Origin: Sycon ciliatum
Lineage: Eukaryota; Porifera; Calcarea; Leucosolenida; Sycettidae
Reading direction: 5' to 3'
DNA length: 64,000 nucleotides
Assembly (NCBI RefSeq): GCF_964019385.1
Contig: NC_088649.1
Coordinates: 11,835,754-11,899,753 of the forward strand
Part shown: positions 13,383-23,595 of the stretch, piece after piece
Numbering within the stretch: the first letter of the stretch is position 1
How the letters are laid out: the number at the start of each line of letters is the position of its first letter
Notes under the pieces: generated by a model
Seen by the model: the letters and a program-made list of their open reading frames with translations, nothing else
The model's database searches: none
What the model was told of the DNA's origin: nothing
Made by a program: the position numbers and the translations under genes

Positions 13383-13799
13383 CTGCACTTCCCCCAAAAA
13401 AGGAGTATTTTATAAACAGTCTTTATTGGCCTTAGTAGTATTTTATAAAATAATCGTGTTTATTGGTGAAGTCGGTTGTTCCAACGAGGAACACACGCTT
13501 CCTGCCGAACGTTGACTGACTCGCGACTGCCATCCGGAGCACACGAGGAGCGTGTCGCACCTTCCACTCGGCGAACTTGCAAGAAAGCACCACTCCCTGC
13601 TCAATACACAGTGGCCCGGGAATTCACCCCTCATCAGTTGAGCTTGAGTAGGCTGAGGAAGATTGTGCCTGAAAAGCACCACTTATATAGTGCCCTCCAG
13701 GCCAAACCATCACCAGGGATACAAACTTACAGAGACGCTTGGTTTCAAAAGCCAATAAACACTGTTTATAAAATACTCCTTTTTAGGGAAAAGTGCAGG
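13383..13799. mobile_element. MITE with ~50-bp terminal inverted repeats
   Basis: The left end CCTGCACTTCCCCC, followed by AAAAAAGGAGTATTTTATAA, is mirrored on the right by TTATAAAATACTCCTTTTTA, then GGGAAAAGTGCAGG. The similarity extends inward through the CTTTATTGGC / GCCAATAAA stretch. No clear target duplication was seen. It is nested inside the larger compound element. Confidence 0.65.
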
Positions 13800-13881
13800 G
13801 GTATTTATTGAGTCAAACAAATTTATTTGGATTTGATACTGTTGACGGTGTAGTCACTAATTAGTGTGCATACTTATTTTA

Positions 13882-14749
13882 AAGGAGAAGTATACCTTAA
13901 AATCAAATTTTCACCAGCTGTAGTCGTTGGGGTGCTAAGTCGAATGGTCTTGGCCCGAGGAAGTTAAGACACTCCGTTCCTCCCTTATTCCCAATCAAAC
14001 TTGCGCACTTCCATCGAAACTGGGTGACTGCGCCCTACTAGTGGGATTTGTATGCAAAATGTCACTAAAAGTGCCATTTCGTTCTTATAAAAGCTCGGAT
14101 GGCCGCGATTGGCCCATCTGTTGCAATATTTTGGACGCTTGATCGACTGGTTCTGGTCCGAAAAGGTTACGATGCTACGTTCGGCCCTTATTCCCAATGG
14201 AACACGGTTGAGTAAGTGGTCACGTGCTCATGCGTACACCAGTCACCTGGTCACCGTGCCCGCGGGCTACAACTTGCAGTCTGTTTGGATGCGTTCCTGT
14301 CACTCAAGTTGAACCCTTGAGCCTTTGAGTTGAACCTTGGTGTGAATTTGTAGCCTGTAGGCACGGTGACCAGGCGACTGGTGTACGCATGAGCACGTGA
14401 CAGCCTACTCAACCATGTTCGATTGGGAATAAGGGCTGAATGCTGCATCGTAGCCTTTTCGGACCAAAACCAGTCGACTCGGCGTCCAAAAGACTACAAC
14501 ATATGGGCCGCGGCAATTGCGGTCATCTGTGCTTTTATAAGAACTAAATGGCGCGATTAGTGACATTTCAAGTTCCACGCAAATCCTCATCTAGTAGGGT
14601 GCAGTCACCCAGTTTCGGTGGAAGTGGCGAGTTCGATTGGGAATAACGGAGGAAGGGAGCCTCTCAGCTTCCTCGGACCAAGACCATTTGACTCAGCACC
14701 CGAAGACTACAACTTGTGAAAATTAGATTTTTAGGGTATACTTCCCCTT
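13882..14749. mobile_element. 868-bp foldback (snap-back) element, TA-flanked
   Basis: The two halves are inverted copies of each other over most of their length. The termini are AAGGAGAAGTATACC and GGTATACTTCCCCTT, with TA on both sides (13880-13881 and 14750-14751). Each arm contains two copies of a module with CCCTTATTCCCAATC(A/G) near a GG(T/A)CCGA motif. The centre lies near 14310-14320. TA duplication suggests a Tc1/mariner-type mobiliser, but there is no coding capacity. Confidence 0.75.
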
Positions 14750-15238
14750 TACTAAGGTCAATATATGAACTTTTGACGTGAGAAAGGTGTTACGTGTCCG
14801 TGTAACTTCCCCTCTTTTTTTCTTTCTTATCTTCGATAAACTTGAGCCTCCCAAGTTGGGTGGTTGTTGTTTCGCGTTCTTGAAGTGAGCCATGGCCGTC
14901 CTGTGCCGTCACAGTGGTCCTTCGTCTTCTGTCATCATCTTGTCACAGTTAACATTCTTAGTTTGCTGTGATGTTTAGCTTGTTTTCGTCTTGAGTGCGC
15001 ACGTTCGCCTTCCCCTTTCTTACGCTATTTCATAACTAAGAACCTTCAAAGTTTGAAGGCTGTTGGTGTGCGCATTCGAGACGTGATGGAGCTAAACCGA
15101 TCAGGTCACGTTGAATGTCAGTAATACAGCAGTCAGTATTGTGCTAACTGCTGCACGTTGTGACTCACTAGTAGCCTGCTTATAATTGTCAGTGCTGGAC
15201 AGCTACTGATAACATTTCAACCTTTGGTCCTTTCTTCT

Positions 15239-15690
15239 AGGTGTTATTTTAAGTGTTACTACATCAGTTTGAGCGAGTTGCAGACAGGAAAAGTCTGCGG
15301 GTCACGCGGTAGTATTGCATGACATTGACCAACACCGGATACTGACGAACTATAACTGTCCATCAGCTAGAAAGTAACTGGTGGTATTAGTGGACATTCA
15401 GAGCGTAACTTGTAAATTCCTTGATCCATTTATTTCCTATATTAAAATTAATCCTTGGTTCTCCATCCGAGTCCATCCACACATCAACATAGTTTACTAT
15501 TATTGCTCTTGGTTCTTGTTCAATCCCTTTGAGGGACGACAACCGCTGGAATGTGTGTGTTACAATGACAGCCGCCATGTCAGCTCATATTATTGATGCC
15601 GCGTGACGTAACTTGATACATGGTATTATGTAACCCAATATTAGTTCAAAACTAGTATTAGATAAACATTGTTACAGTTCACGCCGATAT
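15239..15690. other. Spacer between inverted-repeat elements
   Basis: No gene was recognised. Short frames on both strands around 15380-15600 show no domain. Confidence 0.4.
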
Positions 15691-16142
15691 TGTTGGATTG
15701 ACAGCATGAAACAAGGTGGTGAAGGCCTACCCATGGCCACGTCGGGACATCGCCAACCCCGTCTACAGAGAGCACCTTCTCGCGACAGTGTCATGGTGAT
15801 GACAAAAAAAACTGTTGACAGCTGACGAGCTGAGAGAAGGACGTCATGGGCAGAAGTCGGAAGAAAAGAAGTTTTTTTTATACAAGTTGAAGTTTCAGTG
15901 GCCGCATGACCACCAGGATGACATAAAGAAAAGAGCGAAGAATACCAAGACGGACGTCAGGAGTAGTCTCCTACCCCCCCCCCCCCCCCCATCATAATGA
16001 GGGTCAGAACCGGGTGCGACACCCATATGGTTCAGATGGTCCGCAGGGACCGGGGCTCTGCCAACCGCGGAAGCCGGTTGTAGTAAGGTCACTGTTTTCG
16101 AACACAGTGTCCTCCACCTTGTTTCATGCTGTCAATCCAACA
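15691..16142. mobile_element. 452-bp MITE-like element with 29-bp terminal inverted repeats
   Basis: TGTTGGATTGACAGCATGAA, then ACAAGGTGG, at 15691-15719 is matched perfectly in inverse orientation at 16114-16142. The interior has no coding domain and contains a run of 17 C at 15974-15990. The sequence (T/C)AACTTGATACATG occurs on both flanks (about 15610 and 16141), which may reflect a pre-existing duplication. Confidence 0.7.
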
Positions 16143-16378
16143 ACTTGATACATGTAGTGGATTGAATTGCAAGTATTGGGATACAGCCATTCACTCCCGA
16201 CTCATTTACAGTGTTGAGGCTTGCTCAATTTTCTAGTTTTCCTTCGGAAGTTCCTCCACTGATTGATTGGTTACAACAACTAAGGCGGTGTAACGTGCAC
16301 AAAAGCATGAATTTAGCAATCACAATACAATGAATTTAGCAGTCACAATACAATGTAATTACAAACACATACTGTATA

Positions 16379-16576
16379 CTGTAAAAGCCATAATATATAA
16401 CAAAGTGCTAACTTTAAATCTGTCGCTAAAATAGAAATCGTTATACACAAATTGACACATATACTGTCCTATTGAGCGTTGAGAGTGAGTGAGAATCGTT
16501 ACCTTTGGTACAAGTAAACTAGTCAATTTTGGGAAATCGTTACATATGCACCTCGTTAGAATAATGGCTTTTACAG
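16379..16576. mobile_element. 198-bp TA-flanked MITE, termini CTGTAAAAGCCAT
   Basis: The left terminus CTGTAAAAGCCATAAT and the right terminus ATAATGGCTTTTACAG are inverted repeats, with TA at 16377-16378 and 16577-16578. The C(C/T)GTAAAA-type end is shared with the elements at 26575, 33301, 39738 and 53339, pointing to one broad TA-targeting group. Confidence 0.7.
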
Positions 16577-19094
16577 TATCTCCATGAACCGATTGTTAAA
16601 ACCAACGGTCACAATTGCAGTTATACTTGTAGCCAACTTCTTAGACATGCTTGTCCTGTGACATCCAACATAATCCAAAGGATCGGAACCGCCCAGTGAA
16701 TATTTAGATCTTCAGGGAACTGCGGCTGGCCGCTCAGATGCCCAGTCAGTTTCCGTTGGTCTTATCATGCTCGTATGCATCACCACGTATTTTGAGGAAC
16801 CTCAAAACTCAAACTTGGGTGTTTTGGTTCCACGAGCCATCAGGTGCAGCACAGCAGGCCAAAGATGGCGGTCAGTGGCATATTGGACGTAACGGGTGGG
16901 GCAGTGGTAGCTCCCCCGACCAAAGGACTCGGGTTATTGTACTGCACTCTGTACTACGCTGTTTTGCACTATGTTTTTTTGTTGGCAGTGCGCATGCCGG
17001 AGCGCAGTCCCTGCAATATACTCGTACAGCTACTGCTTACAGGGTCGATCCCCCCACAAAGTCAGTTGGCCCAATGTCCTTACCCCCTTACCCCCCCCCC
17101 CCCCCCCTGAGGCCTGCGGACACGATATTGCCAGAGTTTCCTGAGGGATTCAAAGCTTCCTTTCCCACCGCGCCATAGTTTCCAAGACACCTTTGCCGAA
17201 ACTGTAACTTCCCTGTGTGAAACTCCTATAATTTTCGGTCTTTTCCGGTAGTAGACATCCTTAGCAAAAGTACGATAACGCTAACTTTTATGGTACTCAC
17301 TCCCAGCCGTGACAAAAGACGTTATCGGATAACGGAAAAACGTTACAGAGCTCAAAATAACGGGCCGACGTTCGTTATGGAAATTCTGCAAAAAATGCAA
17401 AAACTCGCATTGTTTTGTAACTGGCGGGAGATAAAAAGCACGTCGACGTGCAGATCGAGATGAGATCGAGAGTCGAGATTGCTTCCTCTTGTGACATTTA
17501 GCTTTTTGGCGAGTTTTGCCTTTCAGTTGACAATTTCTGCGTCCTCTGCTTCGTGCCGTTCTCCCTCTATCCCATCTGGGAAACAAAGGACCAGTTCCGC
17601 GGCACTCCTGAGGAAGAAATTCATCGGCCTCTCCCAGACGTGCTGGAGCTGGAGAACCCTTACAGTCTTCGGTGCTGCGTTTAGGAAAGGGTTTCCAAGG
17701 ACCTGGGAACAGCGAAAACTCATGTTCGCCGTGCTTTTGCTATTCCAGAGTAAAAGACCTCGCCAAGGTATTCTTTCGGAACGACAGCAAACTAATCCCT
17801 GGTTCAAAATTTTGAATTTCCCGCATCTGTTTCCACGAAAATTCATATCGACATGGTTGTCACGACTACTTCGTCTCAACTATAACGTACTTTGTGCTAA
17901 GGGAAAAGTCAGCTTGAACGATCCGAGGTACGGAAAGGTTTGCGTTTACGTTAGCGTTTTTTTAGCTAAGGATATCTAATATCCAATAATTACATCCAAG
18001 AGTCGGACTTCTCGGCCTTTTTCCGTTCAACTTTTCGACTCCCGAACCCAGTTTCCGTCGAACGCGACATCCGAAATTCGAAAATTGGTAAATATCTATC
18101 ATTTTCAATGAGTAATACTACTGATTGTAAACCAAATCCTTACTTTCTTCATTGTCCAAACAACAGAGGCTGAGCTGACAGCTTGCGAAAATAGTTCAGC
18201 TTAGCGGCTTACGTGGGACGAAGAGAGGGACGAACGTTGGAGCTAGCAAAACAGCAAACAGCACCGAACCTGCAAAGTAATTGAATACATGTACATGTAG
18301 ATAGTAAAATGTAATAATTGTCCCTTCCCACAATTCGTCAACAAAACAGACAGTGTTTCTTACAAAGACTTATAGAGTAATTCCTCGTATCGGAACTCTT
18401 TACGAATAGGACACTTGCGAACTGCGTTAGCGCTCGCTAGAAGACGTACTTCTTCCCTAACAAAATAATAAAATACTACTACTACAACTACTACTTCTTC
18501 GCTGGCTACAGTTACCGGCCGGAGACACAGACAGGGCCTTCGGGTAAACAATCTGAAACTGACTTCGCTGGAAGGAAAGTAGGAATGAAGCTACAAGTAC
18601 AAGTAGTGGAATTGTAGTCCTACACTAGCTAGATCCTGCTACTTTCGAAAGCTTGTAAAAATAGTTGTGACAAACAAGCGCAATCATCTGACACACACTA
18701 CACAGTCAGTACACATTGTAGCCCGTCCACGGCATGTATGGCATACATGCCATACATGGGCATGGTCAGACTCATAATACATGTACCGGTATGATGATCT
18801 CCGTCAGTACTGACAGTACTGGTCACCTACACCACTGACTGTATATGTACACAGACTGACAGTTCTTACCAGTACTGTAGCAGTAGTACTGCAGTGGCAG
18901 TTACAATTATGTACTAGTAGTAGGCAGTAGATCTACGAGTTCAAGTCCTAGCGCAGGCGCTAGCGGCTAGGCCTAGGCCTGCATGTAGGGGGGGGGGGGG
19001 GGGAGTACTACTACTACAACGTATAAATGTTACAACTACTCGCGATCATGCTCACTCCCTGCATGCTCCGCATACCCCGAAAATAAAAAAGCAT
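16577..19094. other. Intergenic region, no confident gene
   Basis: An open frame on the plus strand (17479-17979) and an overlapping minus-strand frame (17523-17879) have no recognisable domain, and neither is clearly coding. Poly-C (17091-17107) and poly-G (18988-19003) runs are present. A 12-bp-arm inverted repeat CATGTATGGCAT / ATGCCATACATG with a 2-bp spacer sits at 18733-18758. Confidence 0.4.
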
Positions 19095-19175
19095 CATTCC
19101 ACAGCGATTCTGTGACGTCATGTTTTGTGTCATGACACAAAACACGACGTCACAGCTCAGAATCCCTGTGGAATG
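19095..19175. promoter_or_regulatory. 81-bp imperfect palindrome with CRE-type TGACGTCA sites upstream of the synthetase gene
   Basis: CATTCCACAG at the left pairs with CTGTGGAATG at the right. The core 19121-19144 is a perfect 24-bp palindrome centred on TGTCATGACA. A full CRE (TGACGTCA) lies at 19113-19120, a partial one (ACGTCA) in the opposing arm, and another TGACGTCA overlaps the right end at 19173-19180. CREB/ATF proteins bind TGACGTCA. The element ends about 155 bp before the likely start codon at 19332, so a promoter role is plausible. It could equally be a small foldback element. Confidence 0.45.
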
Positions 19176-19331
19176 ACGTCATTCGTGTACGCGGCGCGAT
19201 TTTTGCAGACATTAATGTTTTTTATGTAGATCTAGAAAATGTGGTAAATACCTCTTTCATTATTGTAGATAGCATGAAAATTAATACTAGTAGTACATGT
19301 AATTGGTTTGCCCATTCCAAGCGTGGCGAAC

Positions 19332-20774
19332 ATGTTCAGGCTTCTGTCAAGATGTCTCAGGCCTCCCAGTCGTCCTACACGAAGCTGGGAGCGCACTGTT
19401 TTCTGCTTTAATGTGGAATGGCAACCATCTTTGGACATGGAATTTGTAATAGAAAATAAGGAACTGATCAAAGAGAATATCAAGAATAGAAAGATCGATG
19501 TGGACCTTGATTCAGTTCTCTCTGACTATGACGCTTATTGTAAGCTGAAAGTGGAAGAGCAAGAGCTGAAAGACCGTGTTACCTCTCTCCGGAAGGCGGT
19601 ACGAGGAGGAGGCGTATCCGAGGAAAAGAAAGCCACAATGACCGATCAGCTTTGTGATCTGAGTGACAGAACTGATGTGAATCGCCCCGCAAGAAAGGCT
19701 GCGTATATAAAACATCGAGATAGTGCTGTTGATGTACCGAATTCGATTTCCCCACACACGCCAGTTGGCGATTATGAGAAAGCTCAGGTGGTGGACACGG
19801 TTGGTGAAAGACCTACATTTGCATTTAAGCATCGCGATTACATCGCATTGAGTAATATTCACCGACTGCTTGACCAACCATCAGCTTTGTTTGCCTCTGG
19901 TCCTAACCGGATGTTTCTGCGTGGACCTGCAGCAATGTTGGAACAAGCGATTATCAGCTATGTTTTCCAGCTGATCTACTCAAAGCCTGGCTTTGAGCCC
20001 GTTCTTGGACCTGATATTATCCGCGAGTCAGTTGTGAAGGCATGTGGATATGTTCCTCGCGGAGACAAGGAGCAGATGTTTCGTCTTGGTGGAGAGGATG
20101 ACGATCTCGTATTATCCGGTACTGGGGAACTACAGATTGCTGGCATGTGTTCGTCCAGTGGCCACCCAAGCCACAGTCTTCCACGGAAATATGTGACTGT
20201 TAGTCATTGCTTTCGGCGAGAAGCCGAGGGAGGTATGTTTTACCGGATGAATCAGTTCAGCAAAGTGGAGCTGTTTGCCATCACTCAGAATGATGTTGAG
20301 AAGAGTGATGCTGTTCTCATGCAGTTTGTTAATATACAGAAAGAGATTCTGTCCAGTCTGGGCCTGCATGGGCGCTTACTGGAGATGCCCACCGAGGAAC
20401 TAGGCAACCCTGCGTATCGTAAGCTTGATTTTGAAGTGTGGATGCCCGGGTATGATGACTATAAGGAAGTCTGCAGTGCATCAAACTGCCTGGATTATCA
20501 AGCACGCCGCTTGCAGATCTACAAAGGCGGTTACAGAACGCCGCGCTTACCAGCGTATCCAGACCGAGTGTGGTTGCATACTGTCAACGCCACTGCCGCT
20601 GCAATTCCTCGTCTTATCATAGCCCTGATTGAAACTCACCAACGTGAAGATGGCACTATTGGCATTCCCGAGTGCCTTCGGCCATTCCTGGGAAACCGTG
20701 AGTGTTTCAGTCCACCTTCGCCGCCAAGGACAAAGGACTTCAGAGGCAACAATCTAATACGAGATTTCCATTAG
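19332..20774 (+). CDS. SARS2: Seryl-tRNA synthetase, mitochondrial type (class II)
   Basis: Charges tRNA-Ser with serine, most likely in the mitochondrial matrix. The first real ATG is at 19332; the frame is open a little further upstream but only from a TTG. The 480-residue product starts with an Arg-rich, acid-poor leader (MFRLLSRCLRPPSRPTRSWE) typical of mitochondrial import. The tRNA-binding coiled-coil arm covers about residues 42-120. The class II catalytic core follows: motif 1 near 204-245, the serine-binding GTGELQIAG segment (263-271), motif 2 with FRREAEGG (294-301), a CSASNCLDYQARR block (381-393) and motif 3 NATAAAIPRL with its invariant Arg at 427. Length is close to vertebrate SARS2 (about 518). 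No intron interrupts the body. A consensus donor GTGAGT at 20698 falls right after the end of motif 3 (PFLGN), so the last 25 residues could be replaced by a downstream exon. Family assignment is secure; the exact C-terminus is not. Confidence 0.93.
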   Translation: MFRLLSRCLRPPSRPTRSWERTVFCFNVEWQPSLDMEFVIENKELIKENIKNRKIDVDLDSVLSDYDAYCKLKVEEQELKDRVTSLRKAVRGGGVSEEKKATMTDQLCDLSDRTDVNRPARKAAYIKHRDSAVDVPNSISPHTPVGDYEKAQVVDTVGERPTFAFKHRDYIALSNIHRLLDQPSALFASGPNRMFLRGPAAMLEQAIISYVFQLIYSKPGFEPVLGPDIIRESVVKACGYVPRGDKEQMFRLGGEDDDLVLSGTGELQIAGMCSSSGHPSHSLPRKYVTVSHCFRREAEGGMFYRMNQFSKVELFAITQNDVEKSDAVLMQFVNIQKEILSSLGLHGRLLEMPTEELGNPAYRKLDFEVWMPGYDDYKEVCSASNCLDYQARRLQIYKGGYRTPRLPAYPDRVWLHTVNATAAAIPRLIIALIETHQREDGTIGIPECLRPFLGNRECFSPPSPPRTKDFRGNNLIRDFH

Positions 20775-21004
20775 TCGCGTGTTCTAGCCACCCAAGTCAT
20801 GTACTACTGACACCCAAGTCATGTGAAATCACAATGCACGTTTGGCCACGTTTCTCTGTGCTGGTGGTGCTAGTTCGTTGTGTACATGGTATGGGTACGC
20901 CTGCTGACTGTGTCCTGCTGCTGCTGCCTTGAGCAGTCTCTCCAGTCTCGACCAAGTTCACTTGGCATTTGCTTCTCGTGAGGTTTGCTGCTGTGCAATA
21001 TTTG

Positions 21005-21006
<2 letters not shown>

Positions 21007-21083
<77 letters not shown>
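21007..21083. repeat. (GT)n microsatellite
   Basis: Uninterrupted GT dinucleotide repeat of about 38 units. Confidence 0.97.
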
Positions 21084-21084
<1 letters not shown>

Positions 21085-21111
21085 ATGCTCTGCTGTGCAG
21101 AGCATGCACAC
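21079..21111. repeat. Perfect 15-bp-arm hairpin capping the (GT)n run
   Basis: GTGTGCATGCTCTGC, a 3-base loop TGT, then GCAGAGCATGCACAC. The left arm overlaps the last GT units. Confidence 0.85.
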
Positions 21112-22331
21112 TTTTTGCACGCTGTTTGCTAGCTTGTTGAACAAGAATGCTGTTGCTGCAAAGTAGTGATAGTGATGTTGAGCACTATGACTTGTGTGTG
21201 GACTTTAGTGCACAACAAGAAGATTGTGTACAGAGATGCCCTGCAGAGATGCCCTGTAACAAGCTGCATGGCCAAACTACACTGTACCTGCTCACATACA
21301 TCATCGTATGCGTATGCCCTCTGACATTATTTCCGGAGCAGAAATTGTCCAGCTGCTTTCATGCTACTACTCTGAGAATCATGATTATTTTGCATTCTTT
21401 GTATCCAGTGTTGCCATGATTGGATCAGACTGGCAGTTGTTTTCAATGAGTGCTTGATGTGTTCTGGGCTGGATACTCAACGCATGCACTTTATTTTTAG
21501 TTATCACCGGTGCCCCGGTGGTCTAATTGAATGTTGTGTTGATACTACACCACGTACAATGTGGACAAGTGTTGTACAACCATAATTGTACTTGTAGGTG
21601 TGCGTGCTTGCGTATGTGGATTAGGCAGGTATCTGATGCTAGTCTGGATCTGTTTCATTCAGATCTTGTCTGCTATTGTTGCTAACTTATAAGAGAAAAC
21701 CTGTGGGTGCATTAGCAGATTTGCGCGCTTCTCTTGCAACGGGTGTACATTGTGTGTGTGTGGGGGGGGGGGGGACTCTGATTTAGCCACTAACACTAAG
21801 CAAGTACAAGACCGCGTTTTCCGCGTTTTTCCCGCGTTTTTTAAACTTTGTTGTTGCACTACACGTACACACAGTGCACTGTTCGGTCAGCAACGTCTCA
21901 TCGTGGCGGCTTTTTACTCAAATATGACGAGTGCTTACACCAGAGACTTGTAACTGATTGATTTCACTACATACTCACTGAAAATTGCCGCACATCAATA
22001 TTATTCAGCGCATATTTACCGCAAATTCACCGCAAATTATGCCATATTATGCCGTGTTTTTCCCCGCGTTTTTTTGCGATTTTTTCCGCAATTTTCCCCG
22101 GGGACAGATGTATGTGATTTCAGACAATGGGGTATGCTAACATGGCAACTGCTAATGTCCCACACGCCGCTTTCTATGCATTGGTCAGGCCAACTGCATG
22201 AGGAGGTACCATTGAGTATCTCCAGGCGGGGGGATCTTGGCACTTGACCTCCCCTCCTGCTTTATTTATAATATTTTTTACACTGAACACACAGAGCATG
22301 CGCATTCCTAGGTGCTGTGTCCATTGGATAC

Positions 22332-22384
22332 TACCAAGAGTACATACCCCCCCCCCCCCCCCGGGGGGTTATGTACTCTTGGTA
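22332..22384. repeat. Small hairpin with ACCAAGAGT-CATA arms around a poly-C/G core
   Basis: TACCAAGAGTACATA and TTATGTACTCTTGGTA flank a run of 16 C followed by 6 G (22347-22368). The arms closely resemble those of the palindrome at 33407-33437. Confidence 0.7.
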
Positions 22385-22808
22385 CTACTTGTAGTAGACA
22401 CATAAGACCTCAACCGGTCCAGGGACAACGGCTGACTGGTTGCAGCGTGAGACCTCTACCAGGGAAGTATAGTTTGATTCATGACCTGCATGTCTGAGAG
22501 CTGGGTGATGTTGTGGACATTGAATTGTTGAGAAGTCAAGCGGACATGGGGCGCTGGCTTTGCAGCGAACACTGCTGGCCGTGAACACTGCTGATCCAGT
22601 TTCACAAGGGAGTACTACACCCTGGTTTTCAGTCCACAGTCAGTGCGAGTAAGCGCCAATTTAAAGCAGTAAGGACGCCGGCCCCGGTCATTCCACCGGA
22701 TTTCAAAGTACACAACAAAATTTACATGTACTAGCAAATTTGTTCCGAAACGGTATGCTACTACTGCACTGTGTGGGCTGATAGCAAGCCGCCTGTAGAA
22801 CTTTTAAG

Positions 22809-23142
22809 TTAAAACGACCGGAAGCACTTTGAATGCATGTCTACAGCTGGTTTAATATCATGCAGCACATAAGCAGGATGCAAGAACATCAGTGGATCCT
22901 GTAAACGTACCAATCTTTGGCAGCATGCTTCTATCCCGTTCTCACTGTCACCTAGGGACACAGGGAATGGCGTTTCTGCAGGCTCTTCTCTCCTGGCTAG
23001 CACGCATATGTCGCACTGCAAGATGCGTAATATTTCCAGTAGACATTCAGGGGGTGAGTGTTGACTTACGCTGAAGATCACCACCCTGTTCATTACAGGT
23101 ACTCTCTCAGGTACTTGCTCATGTACGTGTAGGTGACCACAG
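22809..23142 (-). CDS. Candidate 3'-terminal exons of an unknown gene
   Basis: On the minus strand, exon 23142-23070 is preceded by a possible acceptor (TTGTTGTGGTAG) and ends at GTAAGT. A 54-bp gap with a consensus acceptor (CATCTTGCAG) leads in phase to an exon at 23015-22809 that stops with TAA. The second exon encodes 68 residues with a balanced composition (for example GIEACCQRLVRLQDPLMFLH). The putative intron is itself in-frame and open, so read-through is also possible. I do not recognise the family. Upstream exons would lie beyond the hAT element, which would then sit in an intron. Support is the splice signals and frame agreement only. Confidence 0.33.
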
Positions 23143-23248
23143 CTACCACAACAAAATCATCATGGATTCTATAGACCTTTTTCAAGGACGCGGCACCGTG
23201 CAAACCCTCCGCCTAACACCTAGCCGTCTTCAAGAGGGTGGCACACAT

Positions 23249-23256
23249 ACGCACAC
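23249..23256. repeat. hAT target-site duplication, left (ACGCACAC)
   Basis: Eight bases immediately outside the left terminal repeat, identical to 26214-26221. Eight-bp duplications are diagnostic of hAT insertion. Confidence 0.93.
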
Positions 23257-23276
23257 TAGTCATGGCCCAAATTTGC
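23257..23276. repeat. hAT terminal inverted repeat, left
   Basis: TAGTCATGGCCCAAATTTGC; begins with TAG as many hAT ends do, and matches the right end base for base. Confidence 0.93.
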
Positions 23277-23595
23277 CAGCAATTCTTTGCGCAAAATATC
23301 GGATGCCCAAGTTGCCGGCAAAATATGAGCAAAATATCGAGTTTTGGTGGGCTTTTTGAAAACTCCAAGGCTTCTTGTGACATAACACTGGCGCTGTGCT
23401 CCACAGGACTTTCCCAACCGTGCCAATAAACATCAGTCACTAATGCAAATACCAGAAAATGCTAGAAAATCGGGAAAGAATAGAACAACCAAAGCCGGCC
23501 AATCGGGGAAGGAATTCTGGATGAATCACAGATGCAAAAAAGAGGGCCATTCTAGAAAAAGGAAGGCTAACAAACCAATGGCCAGGCAAGACGAA

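Larger units (their letters stand above)
13050..15238. mobile_element. Compound inverted-repeat element with ~180-bp arms
   Basis: The segment 13050-13230 recurs in inverse orientation at 15056-15238. By eye the arms differ at only a couple of positions (for example A/G inside the GTCCAACACTG and GTGCAACAG stretches). The arms enclose about 1.8 kb, which itself holds a MITE (13383-13799) and a long foldback (13882-14749). A related snippet (ATCCTTGG, then CTCCATCCGAGTC) lies just outside both arms, near 13020-13040 inverted and near 15447-15472, so the outer limits may be wider than given. No transposase was found. Confidence 0.7.
20775..22331. other. Downstream region of the synthetase gene
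   Basis: No further coding exon was identified. Contains the (GT)n repeat and hairpin listed separately, a poly-G run near 21763-21774, and two clusters of CCGCGTTTTT-like motifs (about 21808-21842 and 22050-22100). No clear AATAAA was seen close to the stop codon. Confidence 0.4.

Noticed and set aside
17479-17979. 166-residue plus-strand frame and overlapping 118-residue minus-strand frame
   Set aside because: No domain, no splice or promoter context, and both strands are open over the same stretch.
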